A stretch of DNA of 64,000 bases. Source: Aquatica leii (taxonomy: Eukaryota; Arthropoda; Insecta; Coleoptera; Lampyridae). Location of the stretch: assembly GCA_035610365.1 (NCBI GenBank), contig CM069433.1, positions 173,120,882 through 173,184,881 of the forward strand. The letters run 5' to 3'. The notes under the pieces were generated by a model that saw only the letters and a program-made list of their open reading frames with translations, ran no database searches and was not told where the DNA came from. Shown piece after piece: positions 1-11,524 of this stretch. The translations under genes were made by a program, and so were the position numbers. The first letter of the stretch is position 1; every line of letters begins with the position of its first letter.

Positions 1-1631
1 CTACTCTCTATATGTCACATTATTGATTAGATATAATAATGTAAAAAAAATTGTAGTTAAAATTCGTTACTTAATTTTTTTTCTTATAATAGGTACACAA
101 TAACGGATGAAATATAATATATTTTAACCGTTTTTGTTCATTTATTGTAAATTTTTATTGAACAATAATAATAGTGTTTGATACTATTTAAGAATGTTTG
201 AACATTGTTTAATGTCTAAAAAAGTTTAAGTTAATAATTAAGTAAATTAGTAGAAATATAGATATTGAAGTTTAATTAGATTAAAATTTTAATTGAAGTT
301 TTACGAATTTTTCTCTAGAAACGTTATTATAATTGTTATTTTTTTTGTGTTTTAAATAAGTTATTAATAATATTTTAAATTTATTTTACATTAGTAATTT
401 TGGCTCTATTATTTAAAAAAACACTTTCTGTAAAATGAAGCGTATAGAAACGACTTCACACATTTCGTTGCCATAGTAATTATTATATACCTTCCCGTTT
501 GAAGTAATAGATCATATTTTTGATAAGACCGTTGCTATGATTAAATGTTTATTGATGATTGTTGCTAAATTTTATAAGTACGAGTTTTTGTATAATTTAC
601 AGTTGATTACTGAAGCAGTTTTTTATGATATCCATTTTGCAACAAGTAGGATAATTTCTCAAGAAAAACAATTCGACTTTCGATTTAGTATATAGCGTGT
701 CTTACGTGACGTGAGACTAATGCGTGAAACTAGGAATATCGTGATTATCTGTAAAAATAAAGAAATGCTTATACAGGAAAAACAATCAAAATTATCATGC
801 CATGGATGAAAAATAACTCTTTTTTAAAAAGAGTAGTAGTAGAAACGCAATTAACGAATTTCTAGAATTGTTTTCGTTGTAATTTTGTAGTGTTTTTGAG
901 TGTTATTTTTCTGATATGTTAATTTTCAAATATCTCACACTAAAACGTTAGGCTTAAACATGTCGATCGCCTTAAAATGTAATTTCAATACTAAAAGTAC
1001 GACATTTATTTACCTATAAATACAATACTGATAAAATTGATCGGAGTTTAGAATTACCTTGCGAAAGCAAAATAATAAAGTCAACCTTAAACAAATTTAT
1101 TTTGATTTGAATCTAAAATTGATTTTATACTTCAATGCAACAAGTAATTTAGGTGCTGTCATTAATTCATCAATTTCTGATTCATACCAAACATCAAAAG
1201 GTGTAGATGATCTACGTGTTAATTTCAATCTTGACAAAAAAGCGCATTTGGATGCGAATTTTTTTTGTAGTTGTTGACAAAGTAAAGTTCAAAATGACTT
1301 ATCACATCTTTTGAGCTGAAATTATTTACAGCTACTGTTTAAATCAACAATTACTGTGAGAATCGTTTATACTGTGAAATTATTTATGGGAACGAGATTA
1401 AGAATATTTTCTTAGAGTTCGGTTTGAATTTTTGTGCCTACTTTATGGCAAACTCTCGTATCTATGTTCGTTTTATATTTACGTTGTCAGTTAACATTTT
1501 TCTTATAAAGTTTTGATTGAACCCTTAAGTATTTGCTATTTAATTGACGTATTTCGTTTGCGCCGATTTAACATTTTCTTTGTGTTAATAAAATCCAGAT
1601 TGAATTATAATTTATTCGGATTGACATTCGA
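1..1631. other. AT-rich stretch, nothing recognised
   Basis: Only short open frames occur here (for example near 1,059-1,277 and 1,513-1,704). None has recognisable motifs. I see no terminal repeats or RNA genes. Confidence 0.4.
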
Positions 1632-1700
1632 TATTTTAGCAGATATTGAAGATTGTATTATCCATTATAAAGTCTTTAACACAAAATGGTATGTTCAATT

Positions 1701-1885
1701 ATAATTGTAAATAATTTAACGCCTTTCCCATATATTTCTTTTTTATTTATTAATTATTTGCGGCTACATGTTTTAACCTAACGGTCATCATCAGGCCTCT
1801 AAAATTATCAACTAATGGTAAAATCTCAACCTTAAAATTCTGACAATTAATAAATAAATTAATAAATTAAAATTAAACAGTTTAA
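1701..1885 (+). repeat. Left inverted terminal repeat of the PLE
   Basis: This arm is the reverse complement, with scattered mismatches, of 2,985-3,169. Read on the minus strand it holds CTGATGA (1,788-1,794), but the following GAAA box has mutated to AAAA. Its hammerhead-like core is therefore degraded compared with the right arm. Confidence 0.75.
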
Positions 1886-2229
1886 GTCAAAATACAATAT
1901 AAATTAAACTTTTTTTTTCTTTTTGCGACAAAGGTATGTATATAAAAAATAATATTAATTACAAGAAAAATAAATAAAAATAAAAATAATTTAAATAAAA
2001 ACAAAAAAAGAAAATAATTTTCAAAATGAACAATTTCATTTAAACATGCAACTGGTTCTAAGTTTTTATGTTTAACAATTTCTTTTATCTCCAAAAAATT
2101 TAATTTTAGACTTTTATTGTAAATATGAAGAATTTTGTAGTTACTTTTATAATTAAAACAGTGGTTATATTCTAATATATGATTAGCAAAAGAAGATTTA
2201 TTATATAAATTAATACCAACATTATTGTG

Positions 2230-2935
2230 TTTAATGGAGGAAAAATGATCTGCTATTCTTGTTCAAAATTTACGGCAGGTTTGTTCAATATAAAAGGAGC
2301 TACAGTTACCACAATTTAATTTGTAAACACCAGATTTATTCAGAATATCAACTTTATCTTTACTATCGACAAGTAAAGATTTTAAATTAAATTTAGATGA
2401 AAAAGAAATATTAATATTATGCTTTTTAAATAAATTTTGAAATTGAAAAGAAGAGCGACCAATGTAAGGAATAGAAAAATATGTCTTTTTAATGTTATCT
2501 GAAAGTGGAGTAAGAGTTTTTAATATTAATGAAATTAAAAATTTTATTTTGAAGTTTTTTGATCATATCTAAAGGATAAGTATTATTATTTGCTAAATTA
2601 TAAATAATGTTAAGTTCTTTATTAAAATTAAATTTATCGAGAGGTAATTTGTATAAACGATTAAAAAATAATCTAAAAGATGACATTTTGTGTGAAAAAG
2701 GATGAAAAGAAGAAAAAAGAATGACATAATCAGTAGTAATATTTTTACGATGAATACCAATTTTGACAGGATTATTAACTCTATTTAAAGATAAGTCTAG
2801 AAAATTAAGAACGTTATTAGATTCTTTTTCAAAAGTGAAATTAATGTTAGGATGTAATGAATTTAGAATATTAAAACAAAGGGCTAAGTCATAATTATCA
2901 CTTTTAAATACAATATTTTTATTTTATTTACCTTT
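2230..2935 (-). pseudogene. Decayed Penelope-like protein: end of RT region and GIY-YIG endonuclease
   Basis: On the minus strand, around 2,930-2,700, the reading resembles the end of a PLE reverse transcriptase, with the segment ending NFLDLSLNRV. A 63-codon open piece follows at 2,686-2,495 (…YKLPLDKFNFNKEL…). Near 2,345-2,280 comes the GIY-YIG signature in the form SGVYKLNCGNCSSFYIEQT. Known: PLEs couple an RT to a C-terminal GIY-YIG endonuclease, and the segment 'VYK(I/L)xCxxCxxxYIGQT' is typical of that domain. The glycine of YIG is replaced by E here, which should kill the nuclease. Several frameshifts and stops interrupt the reading, and the RT catalytic box is not preserved. It lies between the inverted repeats of the same element. 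Confidence 0.75.
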
Positions 2936-2984
2936 CTCGCAAAAAAAAATTTTATTTATATTGTTATTTTGACATAAACTGTTT

Positions 2985-3169
2985 AATTTTAATTTATTAA
3001 TTTATTTATTAATTGTAAAGTATATTAACAGTTTTAAGGTTTAGATTTTACTATTAAGTTGATAACTTTAGAGGCCTGATGAAGACCGTTAGGTTGAAAC
3101 ATGTACCCGCAAATAATTAATAAATTAAAAAGAAATATATGGAAAAGGCATTAAATTATTTATAATTAT
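2985..3169 (+). repeat. Right inverted terminal repeat of the PLE
   Basis: This is the inverted partner of 1,701-1,885. Its hammerhead-like core is intact: CTGATGA at 3,076-3,082 and GAAAC at 3,096-3,100. Confidence 0.75.
3070..3105 (+). ncRNA. Hammerhead-like ribozyme core in PLE terminal repeat
   Basis: CTGATGA and GAAAC flank a possible short stem (GACC with GGTT around a GTTA loop). Known: PLE terminal repeats carry small hammerhead ribozymes. I could not place stems I and III or the cleavage triplet confidently, so activity is unproven. Confidence 0.4.
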
Positions 3170-3181
3170 TTTAGCAGATAT

Positions 3182-4340
3182 GTTTATTTTTACACCACTA
3201 AGAGTTTCGTTTATGTTTCGTTATCTTTGCTTAAGGTTGCTTGTACGATATGGAAAATCTCGTTCAAACTCATGTGTTACTACATTGTGTTTTAATTCTG
3301 CATCACTGTCTGTCGCATTTTCATCATATGGGATTTCTTTTAAAAACTCTGTAGACAGTACTTGTAACGTTTATAAAATGAAAACATTTTTAATAAATAA
3401 AGCAGTTGTAGGCTAATTCAAACTTAAGAAAACAATATGATGTGATAGTGTCGCGTTTTCTCAAAATTCAAAGTAGCAGTTTGGTGTATTACAATGCGTT
3501 AATAGTGAAATTGCAAGTTTAAGGTTTCATTCTTGTTTTGGTTAACGGATATTATCGCTCGTCAAACACAGCCATATATTCTATAAAGTGATAGATGAAA
3601 AATTTAGTTTCTCATATCCGTAATTTATCTTCGCTCTGTAGCGGATCGCCTCAAATTACCACAGCAACTATGAGAACATTTTTGGATGTTTCACCTGAAG
3701 CATTTTTTTTGTATTTTTTTGTGTTTATATAACTATACAAGTTACACATTATTAATTTAGTTTAATTAGTATTACGGACCCAAAAGCCTATGTATTTAAG
3801 TTTACATTGAATTTAACCTTATTTTTTTTATTAATATTTATTGTTATCGTTGATTTTATTATGAATTTAATTTATGTGTAAAATTGTTTGTTCATTGCAT
3901 TTTTAAAAAAATTATATTTATTTGATATATTTGATATAATAAATGTTAAATTGTTAAAATGTAACAGAGCTTTTAATCAATTAACCTGTTCGTGACTATT
4001 TTATTTGTTTTTTTTTAATTTATCGTAAAGACACTAGCATTAAAACGAATAATTCTAACCATTGTATGTAACACAAACTTACAATATCTAATTTTTTAGA
4101 TTATTCAATTTTTTTTATTAGAACATAATTTTAACAAAAAAATTTGGTTTATTAAAGAAATTGCAGTATACAATTAGTTTTAACAATGAAATTATAAAGA
4201 ACATAGTCATAGAATATAAGTTTAAAAATTATATACAAAATGTAATTATACTTTAAATACATGCGATAAAAAAAGACAAGAAATATGTTAAATAGGTGTA
4301 TTTTCAAATTTTAATTTTAAAGTAGTCACATTCAACAGTT
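3182..4340. other. AT-rich stretch, nothing recognised
   Basis: A 78-codon plus-strand open frame at 3,180-3,416 has no recognisable motif and overlaps the PLE target duplication. No terminal repeats seen. Confidence 0.4.
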
Positions 4341-4384
4341 TACAAAGTTTGTTAGGCAATCCTAAAAACTCATTGGAAATGCAA

Positions 4385-4560
4385 AATAAATTGAAAATAT
4401 ATAAAATGAATTGTAAAGACTGTAATCAAGTATAAATTGGGCAAACAAAGGGACCTATTAAAATTCGTTTTCAAGAGCATTGGGCTTACACTAAGTATTA
4501 ACGTTTAGAAAAATGTTGTGTTTCCACACATCTGCTTGAGAATAAACATAAACACCAATA
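4385..4560 (+). pseudogene. GIY-YIG domain fragment of a second Penelope-like element
   Basis: Plus-strand translation gives IYKMNCKDCNQV, a stop, IGQTKGPIKIRFQEHW and later LEKCCVSTHLLENKH. This order (YKxxCxxC, IGQT, an arginine-rich helix ending in EH, then a short helix before HLLE) is the PLE GIY-YIG endonuclease. The tyrosine codon of YIG has become a stop (TAA), and at least one more stop follows. Only about 60 codons remain, with no RT visible upstream. This is a separate insertion from the 1.6-3.2 kb copy, because it is on the opposite strand and diverged in sequence. Confidence 0.7.
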
Positions 4561-5230
4561 ATATTAAATACGTTAGTATTTGAACATTAGTTTAATATTC
4601 TAGTCTAGTCGTTGATGATGATAGCAACTGTCGAAAAGCGTTCGAGTGTTATAAAGTTATTGTTGTATTTGGTGTAGTGATTATTATTGTGTAAAAGTAA
4701 ATTATAAGTTATTCGTTTTGTGTTTGAATAATTTTTAGTTAAATGTGCTTTTAATTTTCAACCAAATAAAACCATTACCATTAATGAGAAATTGGCAGTA
4801 TTGGAAAACGTTTAAAATTTATATGAAGTCAAAACTACAAAAGGCGGCGTACTTGGCAGAAGCCAGGAACCTCGCTTAAGAGAGGGTTTCAAAAGGATAT
4901 AAATACATATAAGTAAATGTAAATTAATATTTTAAAATTTATACGCGATTGTGTCAAGATATAAGACATAGACAAGTAAAAATCAGCATATTATTAACTG
5001 TTAGATCGCCTGTTTTAAACCCTGGACGAATGGACGTATAATATTTCATTTTCGAAAAATCTTTAAAAAAGGTATGCGTTAATTTATTTTTTCCTTGCCA
5101 ACTTGCAAGCAGAAATGTACCTCGCTGTCAAATAAATTTCTACATTTTTTATCTTGCGCTCAATTGTAAAGTGCATACTATCACACTCCATTTGCGTGTA
5201 CCCCGACAGTAAATTAATTGCAAAAGAGCA
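4561..5230. other. Unassigned, possible PLE 3' flank
   Basis: Directly follows the GIY-YIG fragment and may include its 3' untranslated part. No repeat ends or coding signal recognised. Confidence 0.3.
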
Positions 5231-6530
5231 TTGGAGAGGATTGCGTTACTATCTTGCTACGAACAGCCGTCAATGTATAAAATGACTTTTTCCTCAGCAC
5301 CTAAATTAATTTTCTCATCTATAAAATGATACACTATCAATAAAAATTCATTAGCAGTGTCGCCGTCTTCTGCCTCATGTCGTAATAAACAGTAGCCATC
5401 TTTTGTTTTACAATTAAAAATGGTAAAGCTGTGCACAACCAGCTTCTTTTTATAGTAAGTGGTGGAAGCTTTCAATACAGAACACAGCAGTGTAGATTGA
5501 AGTTCCATTGTAAAGATATGTTTTGATTTTTGCTTATCTGTTTTCTTTCTCACTTTGAGTTTTAGCTTTTCTGGTAGCATGTTCATGGTATGTCTCTTCT
5601 GACGTATTTCCCGCCTTGAAACTAACGCATAGATCGGCATTGATTTTTTTTTGAACTGAACAAACTTAAATTGTTGTTAGAGATCTTTACAGACAACGAT
5701 GCTGTCTTTTGTGTTTTGCAACTTTGCAAATATTCCTCGTATAGAAACTGCTTGGACGTCCAGATTGGCTCTAAATATAGTTTGTTAGAGAACGCCTTAC
5801 AGTAGTACGATTCCACCTTTGGTAACTGATCAAAAAAATCTTTTAGATATATTTTCTATGCTTCCAATATTTTTCTCTTACTTTTCTTATTGTTAAGAGA
5901 AGGTTCTGGCTCAGGTACTGAAGATGTTACCTAACCGTGTAAACTCCAGCTACCAATGCAAAAAGTATTGAAAAACATAGATTTGCAAACTCTAACACGC
6001 ATTCTATTTTTTTAAGTAACACTTGAAACTATTTGAATTCTTCTTTTTTGTAGTCACTTCATTTGCCTCCAAAAATTATTGAGAATTTCTGTCGATCTTC
6101 CTCAGTAAACACTCCACATTTAATTTTTGTATCTCGTGCGCTATGCTCACAATTGCAGTTTTCATTATACGAGCTGGTCTGTCTTTGTTGCAACCCATTT
6201 GCCATTTTCATATTTATTCAGTCCGTTGAAATGGAAACCTTTTTCTCTGTTAACTTGATTTTTTCCAACTTCAGGTGTTTACGTCAGGCTTACGTTTCCT
6301 TTCCCTTCTACAGTTTTTATTCTCTTTCAAAGACTCCTCTACGTTAAGGTTGACTTCTTTATTTAAGTTTTTTTCTGCTTCAGGAGTTTCATCAGCTACA
6401 TTTTCAAGTTTGTCTTTATCATCAGTACTTGGATAGTAGAGTTCATCATGCTTGTTTTCATCTTCACAGATTGCTATTGTTTCTAAATCAGTTATATTTA
6501 CAATCCCAGGCTCATCTTGATTTGACATTC
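5200..6530 (-). pseudogene. Decayed transposase-like gene of an insect multi-copy family
   Basis: Three minus-strand pieces follow one another. 6,528-6,271 is an acidic N-terminus ending in a basic stretch (RRERKRKP). 6,240-6,060 is a frameshifted cysteine-containing segment with CGVFTEEDRQK. 5,816-5,257 holds SYYCKAFSNKLYLEPIW, then a helix-rich part, then KTKDGYCLLRHEAEDGDTANEF and VILYIDGC. Reading on past the stop at about 5,255 continues the same theme (NAILSNALL). I recognise the pattern 'Y.DGC … NA.LSNALL' from repeated uncharacterised insect genes that behave like DDE-type transposases; the superfamily name is not clear to me. Stops and frameshifts show it is dead. No terminal repeats were identified. 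Confidence 0.5.
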
Positions 6531-7978
6531 CAGTTTCTGTAAAAACTCAACAATGTCTGATGCATTACCAGTGGCATTAGTACTGAAACTACACTGTACG
6601 TTGTCTGTTGAAATTGCACGGATGACTATTTCCTTCTCTAATTCAGTAAGTGCTTCATGCTATTTCTTACTCTCCTCAACAACAAGATTCTCTCGTATTT
6701 TCACATGGTCTTCTAAGTTTTTTTAGGCAGCTAGTAAACTACCAAACTTAAGTATCAAAGACGCATAAGTCTATTAAAATAAATTGAACATAAAATATAA
6801 ATAAAATCTAATGTGTGGCATTATTTTGTACATATATAACATAACAATATAACAACATTCTTACCTTATTTGGTTTAAATGTGTCCATTTTGTGTTATAT
6901 TTTTGAAACTAAACGGAAATAACGAAGAGTATAACTACGGTACCACCTGTCAACATAGAAAGCATTGACATAAGAGGTCGAAGTTCAGTTGAAGCGACAT
7001 AGAAGGTTTCAACTAACGCCGAGGTAAACACAATCGCTCTAGAGATACGAGCTTTTGCAAAGCTGTTCGTATAAATTTAAAGAAAATTAATGGCTCAAAA
7101 ACACCAAAATTCCAAAATTTAGATCTAGGTGGTTTTGATAGTGAACCGAATATATTTGCGCACTACAAGCATGTCTAAAAGGCTTTTATTTATACATACA
7201 AAGATCAAAACAAAAGCAACAAGTAAAACAAAAAAAGTATTAACAAACAAAATGACGGAATTAGAAATATACTAAATAGCTCTTGACGTAGAAAGTAATA
7301 ATTGTAAATATATTGGAAACCTTGCTCTTTACTCAAAAATATAACAAATCCATTGATGTTTTAAATGATCTAAAAGTGTAAGTAGAATCAAAAAGATTAA
7401 ATCATTGTATAATGATAAAAACAAAACTTACTTTATAGCTTTTTGTAATGATAATTTTTATTGAGTTAAAATAAATAGAATCAGAAAAAAATAAAGTTTT
7501 GGTTTTTAGAAACCAACAAAGCTAGTTATCGTTTCGCATGTAAATTATTTTTTAAAGCAAATTTATCAATAAATAAAAAATTTCAAAATTTTAAGCTTAT
7601 TGAAGCAAATAATGATCGAAGAACATTGCTAGAAATAAGATCAAAATAAACTATTAAATAAACTGGGACAATGAGATCAAATTGTTAAAAATGTTTTGGT
7701 GTGGTTTGGTACAATAAGAGTGATGGCTGTCAACTAGGGTAAAAGCATTTTTCCATTGCCTGTGATACGGTAATTATCTAACATACACGCCTAGGAAGGC
7801 TTTCATCTCTAAATTGGTGTAGTACTTTTGCTGTTTATGTGAAAGTCTTTCTTAGATAAGAATTGATTCTATTTTTCTGATTTAATTTGATTTTTTCGTA
7901 ATTGTCATTTGCAATTTTAGATACCTACACGCATTCCATTAATGCGGAGATATTAACACATTTTTGTTCTAACGAAAT
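6531..7978. other. Unassigned AT-rich stretch
   Basis: No credible reading frame or terminal repeat. The last few hundred bases may belong to the PLE whose 3' motif lies at 7,990-8,020. Confidence 0.3.
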
Positions 7979-7983
7979 AAAGG

Positions 7984-8030
7984 AGCGGCCTGATGGAGTC
8001 TTAATTTATAAACCCGAAACGTCGCAAATA
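7984..8030 (+). ncRNA. Degenerate hammerhead-like core, PLE 3' end
   Basis: CTGATGG (7,990-7,996) is followed 19 bases on by GAAAC (8,016-8,020). It resembles the boxes at 3,076-3,100 and 28,967-28,998. The last A of the CTGATGA box is G here, so activity is unlikely. It marks a third, strongly decayed PLE. Confidence 0.4.
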
Positions 8031-8287
8031 AGCTGAACTCGTTGTTTCCGTGTATCCTCCTGAAAGAAAAGATCATTAATTTGATCAAAATTTGAATTTA
8101 TTCAACAATTAAGTCAATTGAGCGATTTATTCATAATACAAACAAAAAATAGTGTTATCTCTGCTGTACTTATAGTTTTGTTTTTTCAGTCAAATAAATA
8201 GAACGTGTTTTCTAAATTTGCACTGTGATGACGCAAGGATTATTTTTTGTGACAACGACTACTTATTTCGGTTTAAAATGTTACCGG

Positions 8288-8385
8288 TTAAACGCGACCA
8301 TTTCGATGCGACTATTTGAACGCAATACCTTTAAACGTAAGGATGTTTGAACACAGGAACATTTAAACGCAAGGCGACCTGTTGT
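8288..8385 (+). repeat. Minisatellite of about 15-bp units (TTTGAACGC type), left cluster
   Basis: About six imperfect units such as GGTTAAACGCGACC, ATTTGAACGCAATA and GTTTGAACACAGG. The reverse complement of the same unit is repeated at 13,556-13,720, so the two clusters are inverted relative to each other. Confidence 0.65.
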
Positions 8386-9075
8386 TTTTGGTCAAAAATG
8401 TTAATGTCGTAGTTTTTGAAGTGGGGTCAGTCTGCAAAACGTCACCAAATCGAATAATCCGAAGCAAATAATTTTTTGCTCACCAACACGTCCTCTTATT
8501 GGAATATAAATAAACATACTTTTTGTGCTGCCAACATTGCGAACGTCAGTATTCGTTTGTTAGTGTAGTTACGTAGTGGGCGAAAAAAAGCTGTAGTGTC
8601 GCAAATTGGAAACTAAAAATCCATATAAACCTAAGTGTTCAAAATCAATTATTATATTAGAACGAGTACGCGACAGAAGAAAAATTCATTTAAAAAATCT
8701 TGAAATTCAATTAAAATTAGAAAAACAATTAAAGTTACAGTCGAAATTGCCAGATTTAGTAATAAATGTAGTAACAACATTGTATTTCGAGTATTTTTTT
8801 TTAATTAAAAAAAAACTGGTGTGGTCACCACACGATTTTTTATAAGGAATAATAAAAGGATGTCTACATAGTTTTTTAAGGTTATGTTATAAAACTACTT
8901 TGAAGTGATATGTACACGTTTGTATTGACTTCCTAGCATGCTATAACTTTTTTAAAATTTTTCTCCTCGATTTTATTAAATATATAACCGAAATATGGCA
9001 AATTAAGCTTATGTTGTCATATTGACTAACCCCTATATTTATACGCCTCCACTTTGGTAATATTTTTTTTTATTT
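8386..9075. other. Unassigned
   Basis: A plus-strand open frame at 8,606-8,845 encodes a lysine- and leucine-rich, helix-like peptide with no recognisable motif. I cannot support it as a gene. Confidence 0.3.
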
Positions 9076-9079
9076 TGGT

Positions 9080-9215
9080 AATCATTAATTTTAACGTATC
9101 TTGCTTTCCCTTCAAGATATGGAATTTTTTTCCAAAGAAAATTGTCGCAGGCAAGATTCGAACCTAGATTATATTTGTGAATTCATTTCAAATTATAAAT
9201 AAAATATCTAATAAA
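9080..9215 (-). repeat. SINE-like repeat with tRNA B-box, copy 1
   Basis: The minus strand has GGTTCGAATCTTGCC near 9,160-9,145, an excellent Pol III B-box as in tRNA T-arms. The flanks match 11,840-11,965 closely, including the tail CTAATAAACTGTTAA on the plus strand. No A-box or cloverleaf was found, so it is tRNA-derived at best. Confidence 0.5.
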
Positions 9216-9539
9216 CTGTTAACGTTTGTAATCCTTCCCCTATCGCCACGAGGGTTTGGATATAGTAGTCGGGTGTCTCAGCGGTGCCCAGGGTTCAATA
9301 ACTCGCTATATCGCTTAATACATTTATTTCAACCATTAATAAAAAAAAGTAATATAACAAAACTACATAACACTTCAAAAAAACTAAAATAACTTACAAG
9401 GCGTCTAGGTATAAAGTAATGAAAAAATAAAATTTAATTTCGGATTATATACACCCCAGACGGGACGCCTCTGGTCGGGGACGGTACGGCAGGGTCCTGT
9501 ACTGCGCCTGAAATAAAGTCAGGTTAATTCTTTTAAATT
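9216..9539. other. Unassigned GC-richer patches
   Basis: Short GC-rich patches at about 9,230-9,290 and 9,450-9,510 stand out against the AT-rich flanks. No feature assigned. Confidence 0.3.
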
Positions 9540-9547
9540 ACCATTAC

Positions 9548-10654
9548 TAGTGTTGGGCATAATCGATATATTTCTATAATCGAATTAATCGAAATATCTC
9601 GTTTTGCATAATCGAATGATCATTCGTTGTTTCGATTATGAATAATGGCGCATGCGCAGTATTATTGATCCTATGTTTCGATTTGAATCCGTGGGAAAAC
9701 CTAATTTGTAGGAGTAGCAATTTAAATTTATCGCGCTTAGTTGCTGCCATCCTATTGGCCGAATAGTAGTATCCTCTTACAAATCGCGATTCGGTTGTTT
9801 TATTTTAGTTTTTTTTATTTGATTAAAAAAGGTTTTCTGATTACAACACTTTACTACATCTACAATATCTACATCTTATTATGGATAATAATGAGCCTGA
9901 AATTAAATAATAATCAATCTAAAGTTAATGTTCTTTAGAATTAATAAATTTATTTCATTCATCTACTAATTCTTGTAAAGTGGTTAGTTAAACATTTTCA
10001 CTTTAATTATTAACAATTTCGGTGATAATTAAACGTATGATTAATCAAAAAGTAATTTAAAATGAAAGTTTCCAATATTTTGAATATTGCGCCGCGTGAC
10101 TAGCTTAATTAGCCGAATACAGATCTTATACAAGATGATCTTATATTAATCATTCGAATGATTCGAGACATGGTGTCGAGTTCGTGTCGAGTCGTGTCGA
10201 TTTCGATATATTTGATATTTCATATCGCTCATAACGCTTCTCGGTTGTTTCAAATGAATGATATTTCGATTATTTCGAATGATTCGAGACATGGTCTCGA
10301 GTTCGTTTCGACTCGTAGCGAGTCGTGTCGATTTCGAGTATTTCGATATATTTGATATTTCATATCGCTCATAACGCTTCACTGTTGTTTCAAATGAATG
10401 ATATTTCGATTATTTCGATTATTTCGAATGATTCTAGACATGGTTTCGAGTTCGTTTCGACTCGTATCGAGTCGTGTCGATTTCTATATATTTGACATTT
10501 TATATTTTGTATTATTCGTTGCATTCATTAGTACCGCTTCTCGGTTGTTTCGAATGAATGATATTTCGATTATTTCGAAAGTATAATCGAATAATCGATT
10601 ATTTGGCTATAATCGATATATCTCGATTATATCATTCATAATCGCCCAACACTA
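9548..10654. mobile_element. Non-autonomous hAT element with 8-bp target duplication
   Basis: Seen: terminal inverted repeats TAGTGTTGGGC at 9,548-9,558 and GCCCAACACTA ending at 10,654. Both ends are flanked by ACCATTAC (9,540-9,547 and 10,655-10,662). Known: 8-bp duplications and TAGTG/CAGTG-type ends are hAT hallmarks. The 1,107-bp interior has no transposase; it is dominated by ATTCGA/TCGATT-rich repeats. The open frames inside (10,146-10,586) are by-products of those repeats. Inference: mobilised in trans by a hAT transposase. Confidence 0.9.
10150..10570. repeat. Internal tandem repeat of 120-150 bp, three units, in the hAT element
   Basis: The phrase ATTCGAGACATGGT recurs at about 10,161, 10,282 and 10,431 (third copy ATTCTAGACATGGT). 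Each is followed by GAGTTCGT, a GTCGTGTCGATTTC tract and GATATTT. The units differ by small indels. Confidence 0.8.
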
Positions 10655-10662
10655 ACCATTAC

Positions 10663-11450
10663 TCATGTTAAGGCCGGTGGTGTTTTACGTATGTGGTTTT
10701 GTGTATTTGGAATTTGGAGATTCAGCACCGCTGCAGTTAATTTGTAAGTAGCGTAGAATATTTAAGTTGGGTGGTTTTAACCCCAAATTCAGTTGTAGGT
10801 GGAATTGCAGTTCGTTCTTGTTTCTTATTAACTTCCCCGGTTGGCAATTTCTACGTCTACTCGACAACTTAAATATTTCCTTTGCTTCCCAATGAAGCTC
10901 GTCGTTGGTTAAACGGATGTCGGTTAACTACTAGCCAATAACGGATTAATAACACGAAGAGTCGTAGTTAATTGGTAAGTAATTGATTTATTTATACGTG
11001 GTTTTCTGGCGAACGAAATGTAATTCTAGACGAGTGTTCTCGTATGGACGGGTGGACAGTTGTCGTTATTACTTACAACTGCAAGGGAGGGTATCGGAGA
11101 TGTAGGTATTCCATACATCGAATAGGAATAAATAACGAGGAGGCCAAGATGTAGGTATCCCGTACATCCACTAGGCCAAAGTAACAAGGGAGCTACGATG
11201 TAGGTATCCCATACATCGGATAGGGGTTGAATTGTCGTCAGTAGTCCTTACGACAGGATAGTTTAGGAGTTTAGGAGGAGTTCTAGAAGGTAAGCTCGAG
11301 AACCCGGTTCTGTCTGTTTAACTGTCGTGCTGCTTGTTTTATAGGGATCCTTATCAACTTTGGACGGAAACTAGGAAGGAGTTTTAGGGTATGGGAAAGC
11401 GGGGATTATCACCTCATACTTACAACGCCACTCGCGCCTATTTTGTGAAT
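10663..11450 (-). repeat. Fragment related to the centre of the solo Gypsy LTR at 48.4-50.9 kb
   Basis: Read on the minus strand from about 11,450, it follows the order found on the plus strand from about 49,655: a GGCG(T/C)G(C/A)GTGGCG(C/T)TG(C/T)AAGTA stretch, GATAAGGAT, then repeated GGGATACCTACA motifs. On the plus strand the last appear as GATGTAGGTATCCCATACATC-like palindromes near 11,100, 11,150 and 11,200. The end boundaries and the part left of about 10,900 are uncertain. Confidence 0.5.
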
Positions 11451-11524
11451 TATAAATGAAAATAATTGCCTATTTACAGATTTATAATTTAAAATAAATT
11501 GACGGGTTCTTACACGTTAGAAGA

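Larger units (their letters stand above)
1647..3166 (-). mobile_element. Penelope-like element with inverted terminal repeats and 15-bp target duplication
   Basis: Seen: the same 15 bases (TATTTTAGCAGATAT) lie at 1,632-1,646 and 3,167-3,181, as a target duplication would. About 180 bp at 1,701-1,885 reappears inverted at 2,985-3,169. The interior read on the minus strand encodes a decayed Penelope-type protein. Both inverted arms carry a CTGATGA box followed by an AAAC box, as in the hammerhead-like motifs of PLE terminal repeats. Known: PLE copies often carry inverted or rearranged terminal repeats and variable-length target duplications. Inference: this is one PLE insertion whose 5' end is an inverted copy of its own terminal repeat. 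Confidence 0.75.

Noticed and set aside
9140-9165. tRNA gene suggested by a perfect T-arm/B-box
   Set aside because: No cloverleaf or A-box can be drawn around it, and the same box recurs at 11,900 within an interspersed repeat.
10146-10586. Three overlapping open frames on both strands
   Set aside because: They are translations of the 120-150 bp repeats inside a non-autonomous hAT element; frames exist on both strands over the same bases.
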